A stretch of 64,000 nt of DNA from Rhizobium sp. Root1334 (GTDB lineage Bacteria > Pseudomonadota > Alphaproteobacteria > Rhizobiales > Rhizobiaceae): contig NZ_LMEY01000028.1 of NCBI RefSeq assembly GCF_001426665.1, positions 1 through 64,000 on the forward strand, in the 5' to 3' direction. Made by a program: the position numbers and the translations under genes. The notes beneath the pieces are model-generated. The model was not told the DNA's origin and did not search any database. It saw only the letters and a list, made by a program, of their open reading frames with translations. Positions 9,001 to 16,989 of this stretch are shown here, piece after piece (position 1 is the first letter of the stretch; every line of letters starts with the position of its first letter).

Positions 9001-9936
9001 TCAGGCCCTCGCAATTTCGGCTTCATCGACACCAAGTTCGGCGGCAATGGCGGTCTGCATTTCCCGGCGTTCATCCGCCGATTTGAAACGGACGTAGTGC
9101 AGGCGCGGGAAGCGCTTCTTCAGGAATTCCATGCCCTGGTAGGGTGACGTGTTGGCAAGGATGATCAACGGCTTGCCCGGCTCGGCACTATCGGCGGCAG
9201 CGCGCATGGCCCCCAGATCATGCCCGTCGATCGAGCGGCAGGTGACGCCGAAGGAAGCAACTCGGGCAGCAAGATCGCCAAGATCAAGAACCGACGACAT
9301 TGCGCCGTCGCATTGCTGGCGATTGACGTCGACGATAACGCGGACGTTGTCGATGCCGTGATAGGCCATTGCCGCTAGGCATTCCCAGGTCTGTCCTTCC
9401 TGGAACTCACCGTCCGACATATAGACCCAGACCTTGCCGGGCTCGCCCTTGCGCTTGCGCGCCCAGGCGATACCAGCGGCCATCGATAGCCCCTGCGCCA
9501 GCGAGCCGGTGGTCACTTCCATGCCGGGACTGTGTTCGGCACCAATCATTTCGACCGACCCGCCATCGACATTGAAATGGTCGAGTGCATGTTCGTCCAT
9601 GCGGCCGACCTGAATTAGCGCCGAATAGATCACCAGCGCATAATGGGCTGGCGAGATGATCAGCCGGTCGAATTCCGGCGCAAACGGGCCGTGATAGCCG
9701 GCGCCGGTAAATGCGTCCGGGTTGGTGGCAGACGGCACGCCGCCAAACGGCAGCGGCACCTTCGGCAATGTCGGTTCGCCGAGTGTCAGGGCCTCGTTGT
9801 AGAGAAAGGCAAGGCTTTCGGCAGCCGAACAGGCCTGGCTGAGATAGCCGCCATTGTTGCGCATCGTGTGAAGAAAGACACGCTTGCGAATACCGGCGGC
9901 GACATCTTCGGTGGACTGCTGGTTGGAGAGGTTCAT
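9001..9936 (-). CDS. Transketolase, N-terminal (TPP diphosphate-binding) subunit
   Basis: A 311-residue TPP-binding half of transketolase. It contains SPAHYALVIYSAL, EHSPGMEVTTGSLAQGLSMAAG and the thiamine motif at 174-205. That motif normally begins GDG but reads SDGEFQEGQ here and ends with Asn205 in VDVNRQQ. The remaining histidines and EHSPGMEV...GSLGQGL-like elements are in place, so the protein should still bind Mg-TPP. It acts in the cytoplasm as a heteromer with the C-terminal subunit encoded 2 bp downstream. It follows mtnA with a 3-bp gap. The Gly-to-Ser change at the TPP motif is the only oddity seen. Confidence 0.88.
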   Translation of the reverse strand: MNLSNQQSTEDVAAGIRKRVFLHTMRNNGGYLSQACSAAESLAFLYNEALTLGEPTLPKVPLPFGGVPSATNPDAFTGAGYHGPFAPEFDRLIISPAHYALVIYSALIQVGRMDEHALDHFNVDGGSVEMIGAEHSPGMEVTTGSLAQGLSMAAGIAWARKRKGEPGKVWVYMSDGEFQEGQTWECLAAMAYHGIDNVRVIVDVNRQQCDGAMSSVLDLGDLAARVASFGVTCRSIDGHDLGAMRAAADSAEPGKPLIILANTSPYQGMEFLKKRFPRLHYVRFKSADERREMQTAIAAELGVDEAEIARA

Positions 9937-9939
9937 GGC

Positions 9940-11034
9940 TCAGCTCCGTTCCGGAAACAGGGCTTTCAACCCTTGAGGCGAGGCATCGGCAATGCCGCGC
10001 TCGGTAATCAGGCCGGTGATCAACCGGGCCGGGGTAACGTCGAAGGCCGGATTGGCGGCAGGGCTGCCCTCCGGCGAGATGCGCACCGTGGCAATGGAGC
10101 CATCGACGGCGCGGCCCTGAACGAAGGTTACTTCCTCGCTGTTGCGCTCCTCGATCGGGATTTCCCTGACGCCATCATGCACGGTCCAGTCGATCGTGGG
10201 AGAGGGCAGGGCGACATAGAAGGGAACGCCGTTATCCTTGGCGGCAAGTGCTTTCAAATAGGTGCCGATCTTGTTGCAGACATCGCCATCGGCTGTGGTG
10301 CGGTCGGTGCCGACGATCACCATGTCGATCTGGCCATGCTGCATCAGGTGGCCGCCGGCATTGTCGACGATCAGCGTATGCGGGACGCCATGGCCGTTCA
10401 GCTCCCAGGCGGTCAGCTGTGCGCCCTGGTTGCGCGGGCGCGTCTCATCCACGTAAACATGGACCGGAATGCCTTCTTCCGTTGCCATATAGATTGGCGC
10501 GGTGGCCGTGCCATAATCGACGGTTGCCAGCCAACCGGCGTTGCAATGGGTGAGAATGTTGACGGGTTCGCCCGGCTTCTTGCGCGCCGCGATTTCGCGG
10601 ATGACCTTCAGTCCATTAGCGCCGATGCTGCGGTTCAGCTGTACATCTTCCTCGGCAATTTCGGCTGCACGGCGATAGGCTGCAGCAGCACGTTCCGGAA
10701 CCGGTACTTTCCGAAGTCCGTTGCGCATCTCGTCCAGCGCCCAGCGCAGGTTGATCGCGGTCGGCCGTGTCTCGTGTAGCACGTCCCAAACAGCATCCAG
10801 CGCTACATCGCTGCCGTCGTCCTGCATGGCGATGGCGACACCATAGGCGGCAGTGACCCCGATCAGCGGTGCGCCACGCACCCACATGTCGCGGATGGCA
10901 ACGGCGACATCATCGACGGTCTTGAGCGTGACGACCCGGAATTCGTGCGGCAGCCAGCGCTGGTCGATGATGTCGACCGACCGGCCATCCTCGTTGAGCC
11001 AGATGGTATGGTAATGGCGATCTCCGACGTTCAA
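9940..11034 (-). CDS. mtnA: S-methyl-5-thioribose-1-phosphate isomerase
   Basis: A 364-residue aldose-1-phosphate isomerase of the eIF2B-related family. The phosphate-site motif [13 protein letters not shown] starts at residue 53. The catalytic pair is Cys164 in ILTHCNAG and Asp244 in [36 protein letters not shown] is the family signature around residue 196. It converts 5-methylthioribose 1-phosphate to 5-methylthioribulose 1-phosphate in methionine salvage; relatives use ribose-1,5-bisphosphate or 5-deoxyribose 1-phosphate. It overlaps the kinase gene by 4 nt. The normal downstream salvage enzymes (dehydratase MtnB, enolase-phosphatase MtnC, dioxygenase MtnD) are absent here and are replaced by transketolase and a RuBisCO-like protein. 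Confidence 0.93.
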   Translation of the reverse strand: MNVGDRHYHTIWLNEDGRSVDIIDQRWLPHEFRVVTLKTVDDVAVAIRDMWVRGAPLIGVTAAYGVAIAMQDDGSDVALDAVWDVLHETRPTAINLRWALDEMRNGLRKVPVPERAAAAYRRAAEIAEEDVQLNRSIGANGLKVIREIAARKKPGEPVNILTHCNAGWLATVDYGTATAPIYMATEEGIPVHVYVDETRPRNQGAQLTAWELNGHGVPHTLIVDNAGGHLMQHGQIDMVIVGTDRTTADGDVCNKIGTYLKALAAKDNGVPFYVALPSPTIDWTVHDGVREIPIEERNSEEVTFVQGRAVDGSIATVRISPEGSPAANPAFDVTPARLITGLITERGIADASPQGLKALFPERS

Positions 11035-12299
11035 ATGACTGTCTCCTTCTCGAGGCGTTCCGCAAGCGCATTGATCTCGGCAATGCTGTGGATGCGGCGC
11101 CGATTGACGGCTAGATGGCGCCCGAGCTTGAGCGCCTTGGTTTCGCAGCGTGCCCGGACATCCGGGTCTTCGATGGTTTCAAAATCGGCATTATGGGCAA
11201 GGCCGAGAATGCGGCGGTGCATCTCGATTCCGGCAAAGCCGAGCATGTCGGTCCACAATGTCTGCAGCACCTCATTCAGCGCCTGTTCCGATCCCAGGTG
11301 ATCGCCCTGGTCTTCGAACAATGTGCGTTGATAAAGGATGCCCGTACGCTCGGTGCGCCAGAGATGCGAAAACTCGGTGCGGAAGGTCTCCCAGATCTCG
11401 ACGATCACACCAAGAAGGTAGCTCCGCATGTCTTCGCGGCTACCGTCGTGTTCGTGACCGGACTGCGAAAAGTAGCTCATCCAGAAATTCGACAGCAGCA
11501 TGCCGACATCGAGAGCCATCGGTCCATAGAAAGCAAATTCCGGATCGATGACTTTCGTTTCAGTCTCGATCACCATGACCGAGCCGGTATGAAGATCACC
11601 GTGCAGGAGTGTTTCGGCATTGGCCGTAAAGAGATGTTTCAGCCGCTGCGCTTCGACCTTGAGGTCGCGGTCAGCGCGGAGTTGAGCAACGATCCCATCA
11701 AGCTGGGGCGTGGTGAAATGATTGAGCTTGGCGTCGAAATACGGGTCGGAAAAGACCAGGTTTTCGGTGATATCGCAAAGCTCGATATTATCGGCAAACA
11801 GCGCCAGGTCTTCCTTGCGCTTGCGTGCTTCCATCGACAGATCGGAGCCGCGGAACAGCGTGCGGGCCAGAAACAGGCCAAGGTCCCGGGAAATCTTCGG
11901 CAGTTGTCGCCCGTCGATTAGAGCCCGGCGCAGGATCACATGCGGCGTCAGGAACTCCATGACGATGATCGCCTGTTCGCGGTCGAAATAAAGAACCTCC
12001 GGCACCATGCCGGGATCGCGTTCCGCCTCGCGCTTCAGCGCATGATATTCGAAATAAGAGCGCTTCAGTGGCAGCGGCCAGCTCTCGCCGACAAGGCGCA
12101 CATAAGGCAGCGCCTGCTTGACGATAACGCTGCCGGCGTCGCCGTCGACGATGAAAACGAGATTGAGATTGCCGTCGCCGACTTCACGCACTTTCCAGCG
12201 CGTACTCTCTGTACCGATCCTGCCGGCCAGGGCCGCGTTGCTGCCCAGCCGCTGCGGCAAGGTCTCGGGCGTCAGCGCTTCGAAATTGTTCGTACTCAT
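11031..12299 (-). CDS. mtnK: S-methyl-5-thioribose kinase
   Basis: A 422-residue aminoglycoside-phosphotransferase-fold sugar kinase. It has the glycine-rich GDGNLNLVF at 41-49, an ATP lysine near 61, the MtnK-specific catalytic loop HGDLHTGS at 233-240, and a DPEF metal motif (in place of DFG) at 252-255. The start at 12299 follows AGAGGAGG and gives the usual family length; the longer frame to 12386 is unlikely. It phosphorylates 5-methylthioribose at C1. It is the promoter-proximal gene of the five-gene operon mtnK-mtnA-transketolase (two subunits)-RuBisCO-like and is divergent from a ribose-type importer, so the substrate may be imported rather than made internally. Confidence 0.92.
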   Translation of the reverse strand: MSTNNFEALTPETLPQRLGSNAALAGRIGTESTRWKVREVGDGNLNLVFIVDGDAGSVIVKQALPYVRLVGESWPLPLKRSYFEYHALKREAERDPGMVPEVLYFDREQAIIVMEFLTPHVILRRALIDGRQLPKISRDLGLFLARTLFRGSDLSMEARKRKEDLALFADNIELCDITENLVFSDPYFDAKLNHFTTPQLDGIVAQLRADRDLKVEAQRLKHLFTANAETLLHGDLHTGSVMVIETETKVIDPEFAFYGPMALDVGMLLSNFWMSYFSQSGHEHDGSREDMRSYLLGVIVEIWETFRTEFSHLWRTERTGILYQRTLFEDQGDHLGSEQALNEVLQTLWTDMLGFAGIEMHRRILGLAHNADFETIEDPDVRARCETKALKLGRHLAVNRRRIHSIAEINALAERLEKETVI

Positions 12300-12430
12300 G
12301 ATTCCTCCTCTCCATCGGAGCGGCGCGCCGGGCAGAAAAACACCTGGCACTCTCCTCGTTCCGCTCCCGGCGTCATGCGTCTCCACACGCAGTCACGCCG
12401 TCCTTTCTCTTTTGGTAAGCCACCATTCTG

Positions 12431-12457
12431 TCAAATGTCAATGGGCTTGACATTTGA
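12431..12457. promoter_or_regulatory. Perfect palindrome in the mtnK / ABC importer divergent promoter
   Basis: TCAAATGTCAA and TTGACATTTGA form a perfect 11-bp inverted repeat with a 5-bp spacer, between the divergent mtnK operon and the sugar importer operon. A TTGACA hexamer is embedded in each arm, one per strand, so a bound protein could control both promoters. The TTGAC half-site also appears upstream of the SorC-type regulator gene at 20130. Confidence 0.6.
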
Positions 12458-12495
12458 TTAGATGGCAGCCTAACCTGTTGATCAGGGAGGAGCAG

Positions 12496-14004
12496 ATGAT
12501 ACAGGAACACGTTTTCCGTATTGAGGGTCTGCGCAAATCGTTCGGTCCAATCCAGGTGCTGGGTGGGGTCGATCTGAATTTGCGTACCGGGGCCGTCACG
12601 GTGCTGATGGGCGCCAACGGAGCAGGAAAATCGACACTGGTGAGGATCGTCAGCGGCGTCTATGAACGCGACGCCGGAACAATCACGCTCGCCGGTCAGC
12701 CTTATGCGCCGGCAACGCCCGCAGAAGCCATCCGGTCCGGTGTCGTCACCGTGCACCAGAACATCAATGATGGTGTCGTCGCCGATCTGGATGTCGCTAC
12801 CAACCTGACGCTCGACCGATTGAACGGCCGTGGCGCCCACCTCATTTTCAATCCCCGCCGCGTTCGCCGCGAGGCGCAGGCCGTCGCCGACCGCATGGGG
12901 CTAGCCATCGATCTCAACGCCACGGTCGCCGATCTTTCACTGGCCGACCGCCAGATGGTGTCGATCGCCCGTGCCATGGCGCACGAACCCAAGGTACTCA
13001 TTCTCGATGAGCCGACCTCGTCGCTGTCGAGTGCAGAAGCTGACCGGCTGTTCGAACTTGTCGACCGCTTGCGCGCCCGTGGCGTTGCCATCCTTTATAT
13101 TTCACACCGCATGTCCGACATCCGCCGGCTCGCCGACAGCATCGTCTCCTTGCGGGATGGCCGCATTGCCGGGCTGTTTGAGGGCGACAATCTCGATTAC
13201 GAAGGCGCGGTCAACGCCATGCTCGGGCAGAAAATCAACCTGAGCAACATCGTCGTGCGCGATGGCACAGCTCCCGTTTTCAAGGCAGAGAAGCTGACGA
13301 TCGCGCGAGGCGCAAAACCGTTCTCGATGACGCTGGGCGATGGCGAAGTGGTGGCGGTCACCGGGCTTGTCGGTGTCGGCAAAACCGCCTTGGCCGAAAC
13401 CCTGTTCGGTGCCCGCGTACCGGTCTCGGGCTCGATGACGCTTGATGGCAGCGCCTATGCGCCAAAGTCAACGCGGGCAGCAATCGATCAGGGTGTCTTC
13501 CTCGTCGCCAAGGATCGCGGTGACAGCGGCATCGTTCCAGATTTCAACATCTATGAAAATGTCAGCCTGCCGTTTCTGAAGCGGATTTCGAATTTCGGCA
13601 TTTCCAATCGCCGAGCCGAACGCACGCAGGCACGGCAGCAGATTTCAGCGCTCGGCATCGTCTGCCGCACCGAACGCGACGAGATGAACACGTTGTCAGG
13701 CGGCAACCAGCAGAAGGTCATGGTCGGCCGGTGGCTCAGCCAGGCGTCACGCCTGCTCATTCTCGACGAGCCATTCCAGGGCGTCGATATTTCCGCGCGC
13801 CGGGACATCGCCGCCAAGCTGAGGGCTTCGGCTTCAGGCCGCGCCACCATCGTTTTCCTGACCGAGCTTGATGAAGCCTTCGAGATCGCCGACCGTATTC
13901 TGGTGATGTCGGAGCATACGCTGGTCGGCGAGCACCGCAACGCCGACGTCAACGTCGATAGACTTCTGGCCGAAATTGCCGGCCAACATGAAATGGTACT
14001 TTAG
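12496..14004 (+). CDS. Sugar ABC transporter ATP-binding protein (RbsA/CUT2 type)
   Basis: A 502-residue double ATPase of the ribose/xylose/galactose importer class. The first nucleotide-binding domain has Walker A GANGAGKST, LSLADRQMVSIARA as its signature-like segment, and Walker B VLILDEPTSSL. The second half has the degenerate Walker A GLVGVGKTAL, typical for this family, and the signature LSGGNQQKVMVGRWL. The start at 12496 is chosen for the GGGAGGAG site upstream. With the downstream permease and binding protein it forms a complete importer. The substrate is predicted by context to be methylthioribose or another pentose-like compound used by the divergent kinase operon. Confidence 0.9.
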   Translation: MIQEHVFRIEGLRKSFGPIQVLGGVDLNLRTGAVTVLMGANGAGKSTLVRIVSGVYERDAGTITLAGQPYAPATPAEAIRSGVVTVHQNINDGVVADLDVATNLTLDRLNGRGAHLIFNPRRVRREAQAVADRMGLAIDLNATVADLSLADRQMVSIARAMAHEPKVLILDEPTSSLSSAEADRLFELVDRLRARGVAILYISHRMSDIRRLADSIVSLRDGRIAGLFEGDNLDYEGAVNAMLGQKINLSNIVVRDGTAPVFKAEKLTIARGAKPFSMTLGDGEVVAVTGLVGVGKTALAETLFGARVPVSGSMTLDGSAYAPKSTRAAIDQGVFLVAKDRGDSGIVPDFNIYENVSLPFLKRISNFGISNRRAERTQARQQISALGIVCRTERDEMNTLSGGNQQKVMVGRWLSQASRLLILDEPFQGVDISARRDIAAKLRASASGRATIVFLTELDEAFEIADRILVMSEHTLVGEHRNADVNVDRLLAEIAGQHEMVL

Positions 14005-14006
14005 AC

Positions 14007-15065
14007 ATGAGCATTGAACAGACGACCGCCAGTCCATCCACCCACAAGGCCGCACCAGTGGCGGCAACGCTGACGCCGCGCGAAATCGCCATCAAATATG
14101 GCTTCATCACGCTGCTCTTCGGCATGATCCTCTATTTCTGCATCATGACCAGCGGCTTTGCCTCGCCGCAGAGCGCGGTCTTCATCTTCCAGTCGGTATC
14201 GATCACCGGCATCCTGGCGCTCGGCGTGACCGCCACACTGGTGGTCGGCGGCTTTGATCTGTCGATCGGATCGGTCGCCACCACTGCGATGATGGCGTCG
14301 TCCTACGTCATGGTGGTAATGGGGGGCGACGCGTTGACCGCAACGCTTGTCTGCCTTGCCATCGGCGTCCTCGTCGGTCTGATCAACGGTTTCCTGATCG
14401 TCTACATGCGCGTGCCGGACCTTCTGGCGACGCTCGGCATGATGTTCCTGCTGGTCGGCCTGCAGCGTATTCCGACAGAAGGCCGCTCGATCGCCACCGG
14501 CATGAGCATGCCGGACGGATCGACGGCCACTGGCACCTTCAGCCCCGCCTTCCTGGCGCTTGGCCGTCACCGTTTCGATTTCATCCTGCCCAATCTGGTG
14601 CCGGTGTCGGTCGTGGTGCTGATCGTTCTCGCCATCCTCATCTGGTTCTTCCTGGAATATACCCGCTTCGGCCGGATGATGTATGCGGTTGGCTCCAATG
14701 AGCGAGCCGCTGGCCTCGCGGGCGCACCGGTCAATGCCTACAAGATCTGGGCCTACATCATTTCCGGCGTCTTTGCCTCGATCGGCGGCATTCTTTTGGC
14801 CGCACGTCTCGGTCGTGGGGACATCGCATCGGGCAACAATCTTCTGCTGGATTCCGTCGCCGCTGCCCTGATCGGCTTTGCCGTCCTTGGCGCTGCCAAG
14901 CCGAATGCGTTCGGCACCGCCATCGGTGCGCTGTTCGTCGGCGTGCTCTTGCAGGGCCTGACGATGATGAACGCACCCTATTACACCCAGGACTTCGTCA
15001 AGGGCTTCGTGCTCGTCATTGCCCTGGTGTTCACCTTTGCGCTCTCGAGGAGGGGCAAACGCTGA
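14007..15065 (+). CDS. Sugar ABC transporter permease (RbsC/CUT2 type)
   Basis: A 352-residue inner-membrane permease with about nine to ten hydrophobic segments. Family hallmarks are GVTATLVVGGFDLSIGSVA and YAVGSNERAAGLAGAPVNAYK, the latter forming the cytoplasmic coupling segment of the RbsC class. It starts 2 nt after the ATPase stop. A single permease gene is normal because RbsC-type proteins homodimerise. It would move the sugar delivered by the binding protein encoded next. No specificity determinant is recognisable. Confidence 0.9.
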   Translation: MSIEQTTASPSTHKAAPVAATLTPREIAIKYGFITLLFGMILYFCIMTSGFASPQSAVFIFQSVSITGILALGVTATLVVGGFDLSIGSVATTAMMASSYVMVVMGGDALTATLVCLAIGVLVGLINGFLIVYMRVPDLLATLGMMFLLVGLQRIPTEGRSIATGMSMPDGSTATGTFSPAFLALGRHRFDFILPNLVPVSVVVLIVLAILIWFFLEYTRFGRMMYAVGSNERAAGLAGAPVNAYKIWAYIISGVFASIGGILLAARLGRGDIASGNNLLLDSVAAALIGFAVLGAAKPNAFGTAIGALFVGVLLQGLTMMNAPYYTQDFVKGFVLVIALVFTFALSRRGKR

Positions 15066-15126
15066 GGAGCAAAGCTCCGTGCGGGACTGCAAATCAAACA
15101 ACAAGTCTATTGTGGAGGAGACCCTT

Positions 15127-16179
15127 ATGACTTTTACACGGAGAACTTTTTCAAAACTGACGCTTGGGATAATGGCCGCAACGGCGCTGGGAGGCGTGTC
15201 ATTTGCGGCCGATATGCCCGCGCCATTCGACAAGCCCGGTGACGTCAAGATCGCCCTCGTGCGTTATCTGTCGACGGGTGACTTCTTCCAGTCCTATCTG
15301 GCTGGCGTTGAATCACAGGCCAAGGCGCTCGGCGTCGACCTGCGCGTGCTCGACAGCCGCCAGGATGCGGCTCTGCAGGCCGACATGGTCGATCAGGCGA
15401 TCGCGCTTGGCGTTCAGGGTATCATCATCCAGCACGGCCTGACGGAATCCATGAAGGAAGCAGCCCAGCGTGCCGTGGACGCCGGTATCAAGGTCGTCGC
15501 CTTCGACGTCAATGTCGAGAACGAGAAGATCCCGCAGGTCGAGCAGTCCGACCGCGACCTCGCCCGTCTGGCACTGGAGCAGGCCGTCAAGGACAATGGT
15601 GAGAGCTGGAAGGCCGGCTATGTCTACGTCGCCGGTATTGCGCCGCTCGACCGCCGTGACGAGACCTGGAAGGAATTCAAGAAGAAGTATTCGGGCATCA
15701 ATGAAGCCGCCATGTTCGGCACAATGGATAACCCGATTGCCAACTCGGTCGCCAACCAGGCGCGTTCGGTCATTTCCGCCAATCCGGACATCACCGTCAT
15801 GTTCGCGCCTTACGACGAATTCGCCAAGGGTGTGAAGATTGCCGTCGACGAAGCCGGCATGTCGTCGAGCGTCAAGATCTACTCAGCCGACATCTCGACC
15901 TCCGATATCGCCGCGATGCGCGAACCGGACAGCGCCTGGGCAGCAACCGCCGCCACCAATCCGGCTGTTGTCGGCCAGGTCTCCGTGCGCACGCTGGCGA
16001 TGATGCTGGCCGGCGAAGATCCGGGCCGCAGTGTCATCGTACCACCGACGCTGATCACTCAGAAGGACCTCAACGACAACGACATCAAGAACATGGAAGA
16101 ACTCGGCGCCAAGCTGCCGCAGTTTGCCCATGCCGACGTTGCCATGCCCGCATGGATGCCCAATCCCAACGCCAAGTAA
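15127..16179 (+). CDS. Periplasmic sugar-binding protein of the CUT2 importer
   Basis: A 350-residue periplasmic binding protein (Peripla_BP_4 type) with an N-terminal export signal starting RRTFSKLTLGIMAATALGG and a cleavage region near SFAAD. The twin Arg after MTFT resembles a weak Tat-like signal, but Sec export is as likely. The mature protein has the LacI-like two-lobe pattern (KIALVRYLSTGDFFQSYLAG; GVQGIIIQHG; KVVAFDVN). The start at 15127 follows GGAGGAG. It is the last gene of the importer operon and precedes a good terminator. The ligand is unknown; by context it may be a methylthio- or deoxy-pentose. Confidence 0.9.
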   Translation: MTFTRRTFSKLTLGIMAATALGGVSFAADMPAPFDKPGDVKIALVRYLSTGDFFQSYLAGVESQAKALGVDLRVLDSRQDAALQADMVDQAIALGVQGIIIQHGLTESMKEAAQRAVDAGIKVVAFDVNVENEKIPQVEQSDRDLARLALEQAVKDNGESWKAGYVYVAGIAPLDRRDETWKEFKKKYSGINEAAMFGTMDNPIANSVANQARSVISANPDITVMFAPYDEFAKGVKIAVDEAGMSSSVKIYSADISTSDIAAMREPDSAWAATAATNPAVVGQVSVRTLAMMLAGEDPGRSVIVPPTLITQKDLNDNDIKNMEELGAKLPQFAHADVAMPAWMPNPNAK

Positions 16180-16199
16180 GAGACCGCTTGGCGAACTTC

Positions 16200-16227
16200 A
16201 GGGCGGCCCTCGGGTCGCCCTTTTTTG
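16200..16227 (+). terminator. Rho-independent terminator of the sugar importer operon
   Basis: A GC-rich stem (GGGCG...CGCCC, extendable to about 8 bp with one G-T pair) is followed by six T, about 20 nt after the stop codon of the binding-protein gene. Confidence 0.8.
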
Positions 16228-16262
16228 TTCGGTGAAGAGTGTTCGGCCTGCCAATTGCATGC

Positions 16263-16289
16263 GATATACATTTTTGATATATGTATATC
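16263..16289. promoter_or_regulatory. Toxin-antitoxin operator palindrome
   Basis: GATATACAT and ATGTATATC form a perfect 9-bp inverted repeat with a 9-bp spacer, ending 10 nt before the antitoxin start. Such AT-rich palindromes are the usual autoregulatory operators of VapBC-type modules; binding itself is inferred. Confidence 0.6.
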
Positions 16290-16299
16290 TGAAGAGGAT

Positions 16300-16551
16300 A
16301 TGCGCTTGGCTCTTTTTATTCGCGATGACACCGTCAATGCCCTGGCAGCACAATTGCAGAAGGCTCTCAAAGCGCCGAGCAAGACAGACGCCGTGCGTCA
16401 GGCTTTACAGCATGAGCTTGATCGCGTGCAGCAGCAACGCCCGCTGCGGGAGCGAATTGCCAAGGCCCAAGCCATCGCCGGGGCGATGGGCGCAGGCGAT
16501 CCGAATTTCGATATGAAAACATTCACTGACGAGATGTGGGATAATCTCTGA
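16300..16551 (+). CDS. VapB-like antitoxin (ribbon-helix-helix type)
   Basis: An 83-residue protein. Residues 1-40 (LALFIRDDTVNALAAQLQKALKAPSKTDAVRQAL) resemble the short antitoxin class often annotated as Rv0623/PSK-type VapB: a DNA-binding N-terminus and a flexible C-terminus that wraps the toxin. The start at 16300 follows GAAGAGG. Its stop overlaps the toxin start (TGATG), the standard coupled arrangement. It would neutralise the PIN-domain toxin and repress the operon through the palindrome just upstream. Confidence 0.82.
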   Translation: MRLALFIRDDTVNALAAQLQKALKAPSKTDAVRQALQHELDRVQQQRPLRERIAKAQAIAGAMGAGDPNFDMKTFTDEMWDNL

Positions 16552-16970
16552 TGTTCCTCGATGCGTCCGTCATCGTGGCGATCATTGCCCGCGAACCCGG
16601 CTGGCAAGAGATCGTCAAGCGGCTGGAAATCGCCGATGGAGCATTCGTGATTTCGCCGGTCGTCCGTTTCGAAGCGGTGCTTGGCCTCGCCAGGAAGTTC
16701 CAGCAGCCAGACAAGCCGAAAAGCAAGGAGGCCGTTGCCACGGCCAATGCCGCCGTCACGGAATTCCTGTCGGCAATCGGATCAACGGAGATTGCGGTGA
16801 CGCCGGAAATCGGCTCGGTAGCCATCGATACAGCCATGATCTACGGCAAGGCGGTTGGACACCCGGCAGATCTCAATTTCGGAGACTGCTTCAGCTACGC
16901 CTGTACGAAGGCACTGAACATCGCCCTTGCATACAAGGGCGATGATTTCGCGTTGACCGACCTCGCCTGA
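16551..16970 (+). CDS. vapC: VapC-type PIN-domain ribonuclease toxin
   Basis: A 139-residue PIN-domain protein. The acidic catalytic residues are visible as Asp4 in MFLDASV, Glu41 in VVRFEAVLG, Asp112 in LNFGDCFSYA and Asp131/132 in YKGDDFALTDL, the pattern of a Mg-dependent RNase. Family toxins cleave tRNA or rRNA. It is translationally coupled to the antitoxin and ends 20 bp from the convergent aldolase gene. The module sits between two parts of a probable sugar-catabolic locus and may be a recent insertion, though its base composition is not obviously different. Confidence 0.88.
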   Translation: MFLDASVIVAIIAREPGWQEIVKRLEIADGAFVISPVVRFEAVLGLARKFQQPDKPKSKEAVATANAAVTEFLSAIGSTEIAVTPEIGSVAIDTAMIYGKAVGHPADLNFGDCFSYACTKALNIALAYKGDDFALTDLA

Positions 16971-16989
16971 ACGAGGTCGCTATCATGAC

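Noticed and set aside
6873-12299. D-apiose catabolic operon
   Set aside because: Split transketolase and RuBisCO-like proteins occur in apiose pathways, but the kinase and isomerase here carry MtnK- and MtnA-specific motifs, and no apiose isomerase or dehydrogenase is present. Kept only as an alternative.
14001-15248. 415-codon minus-strand frame opposite the sugar permease
   Set aside because: A very His/Asp/Arg-rich artefact of reading a membrane protein gene backwards.
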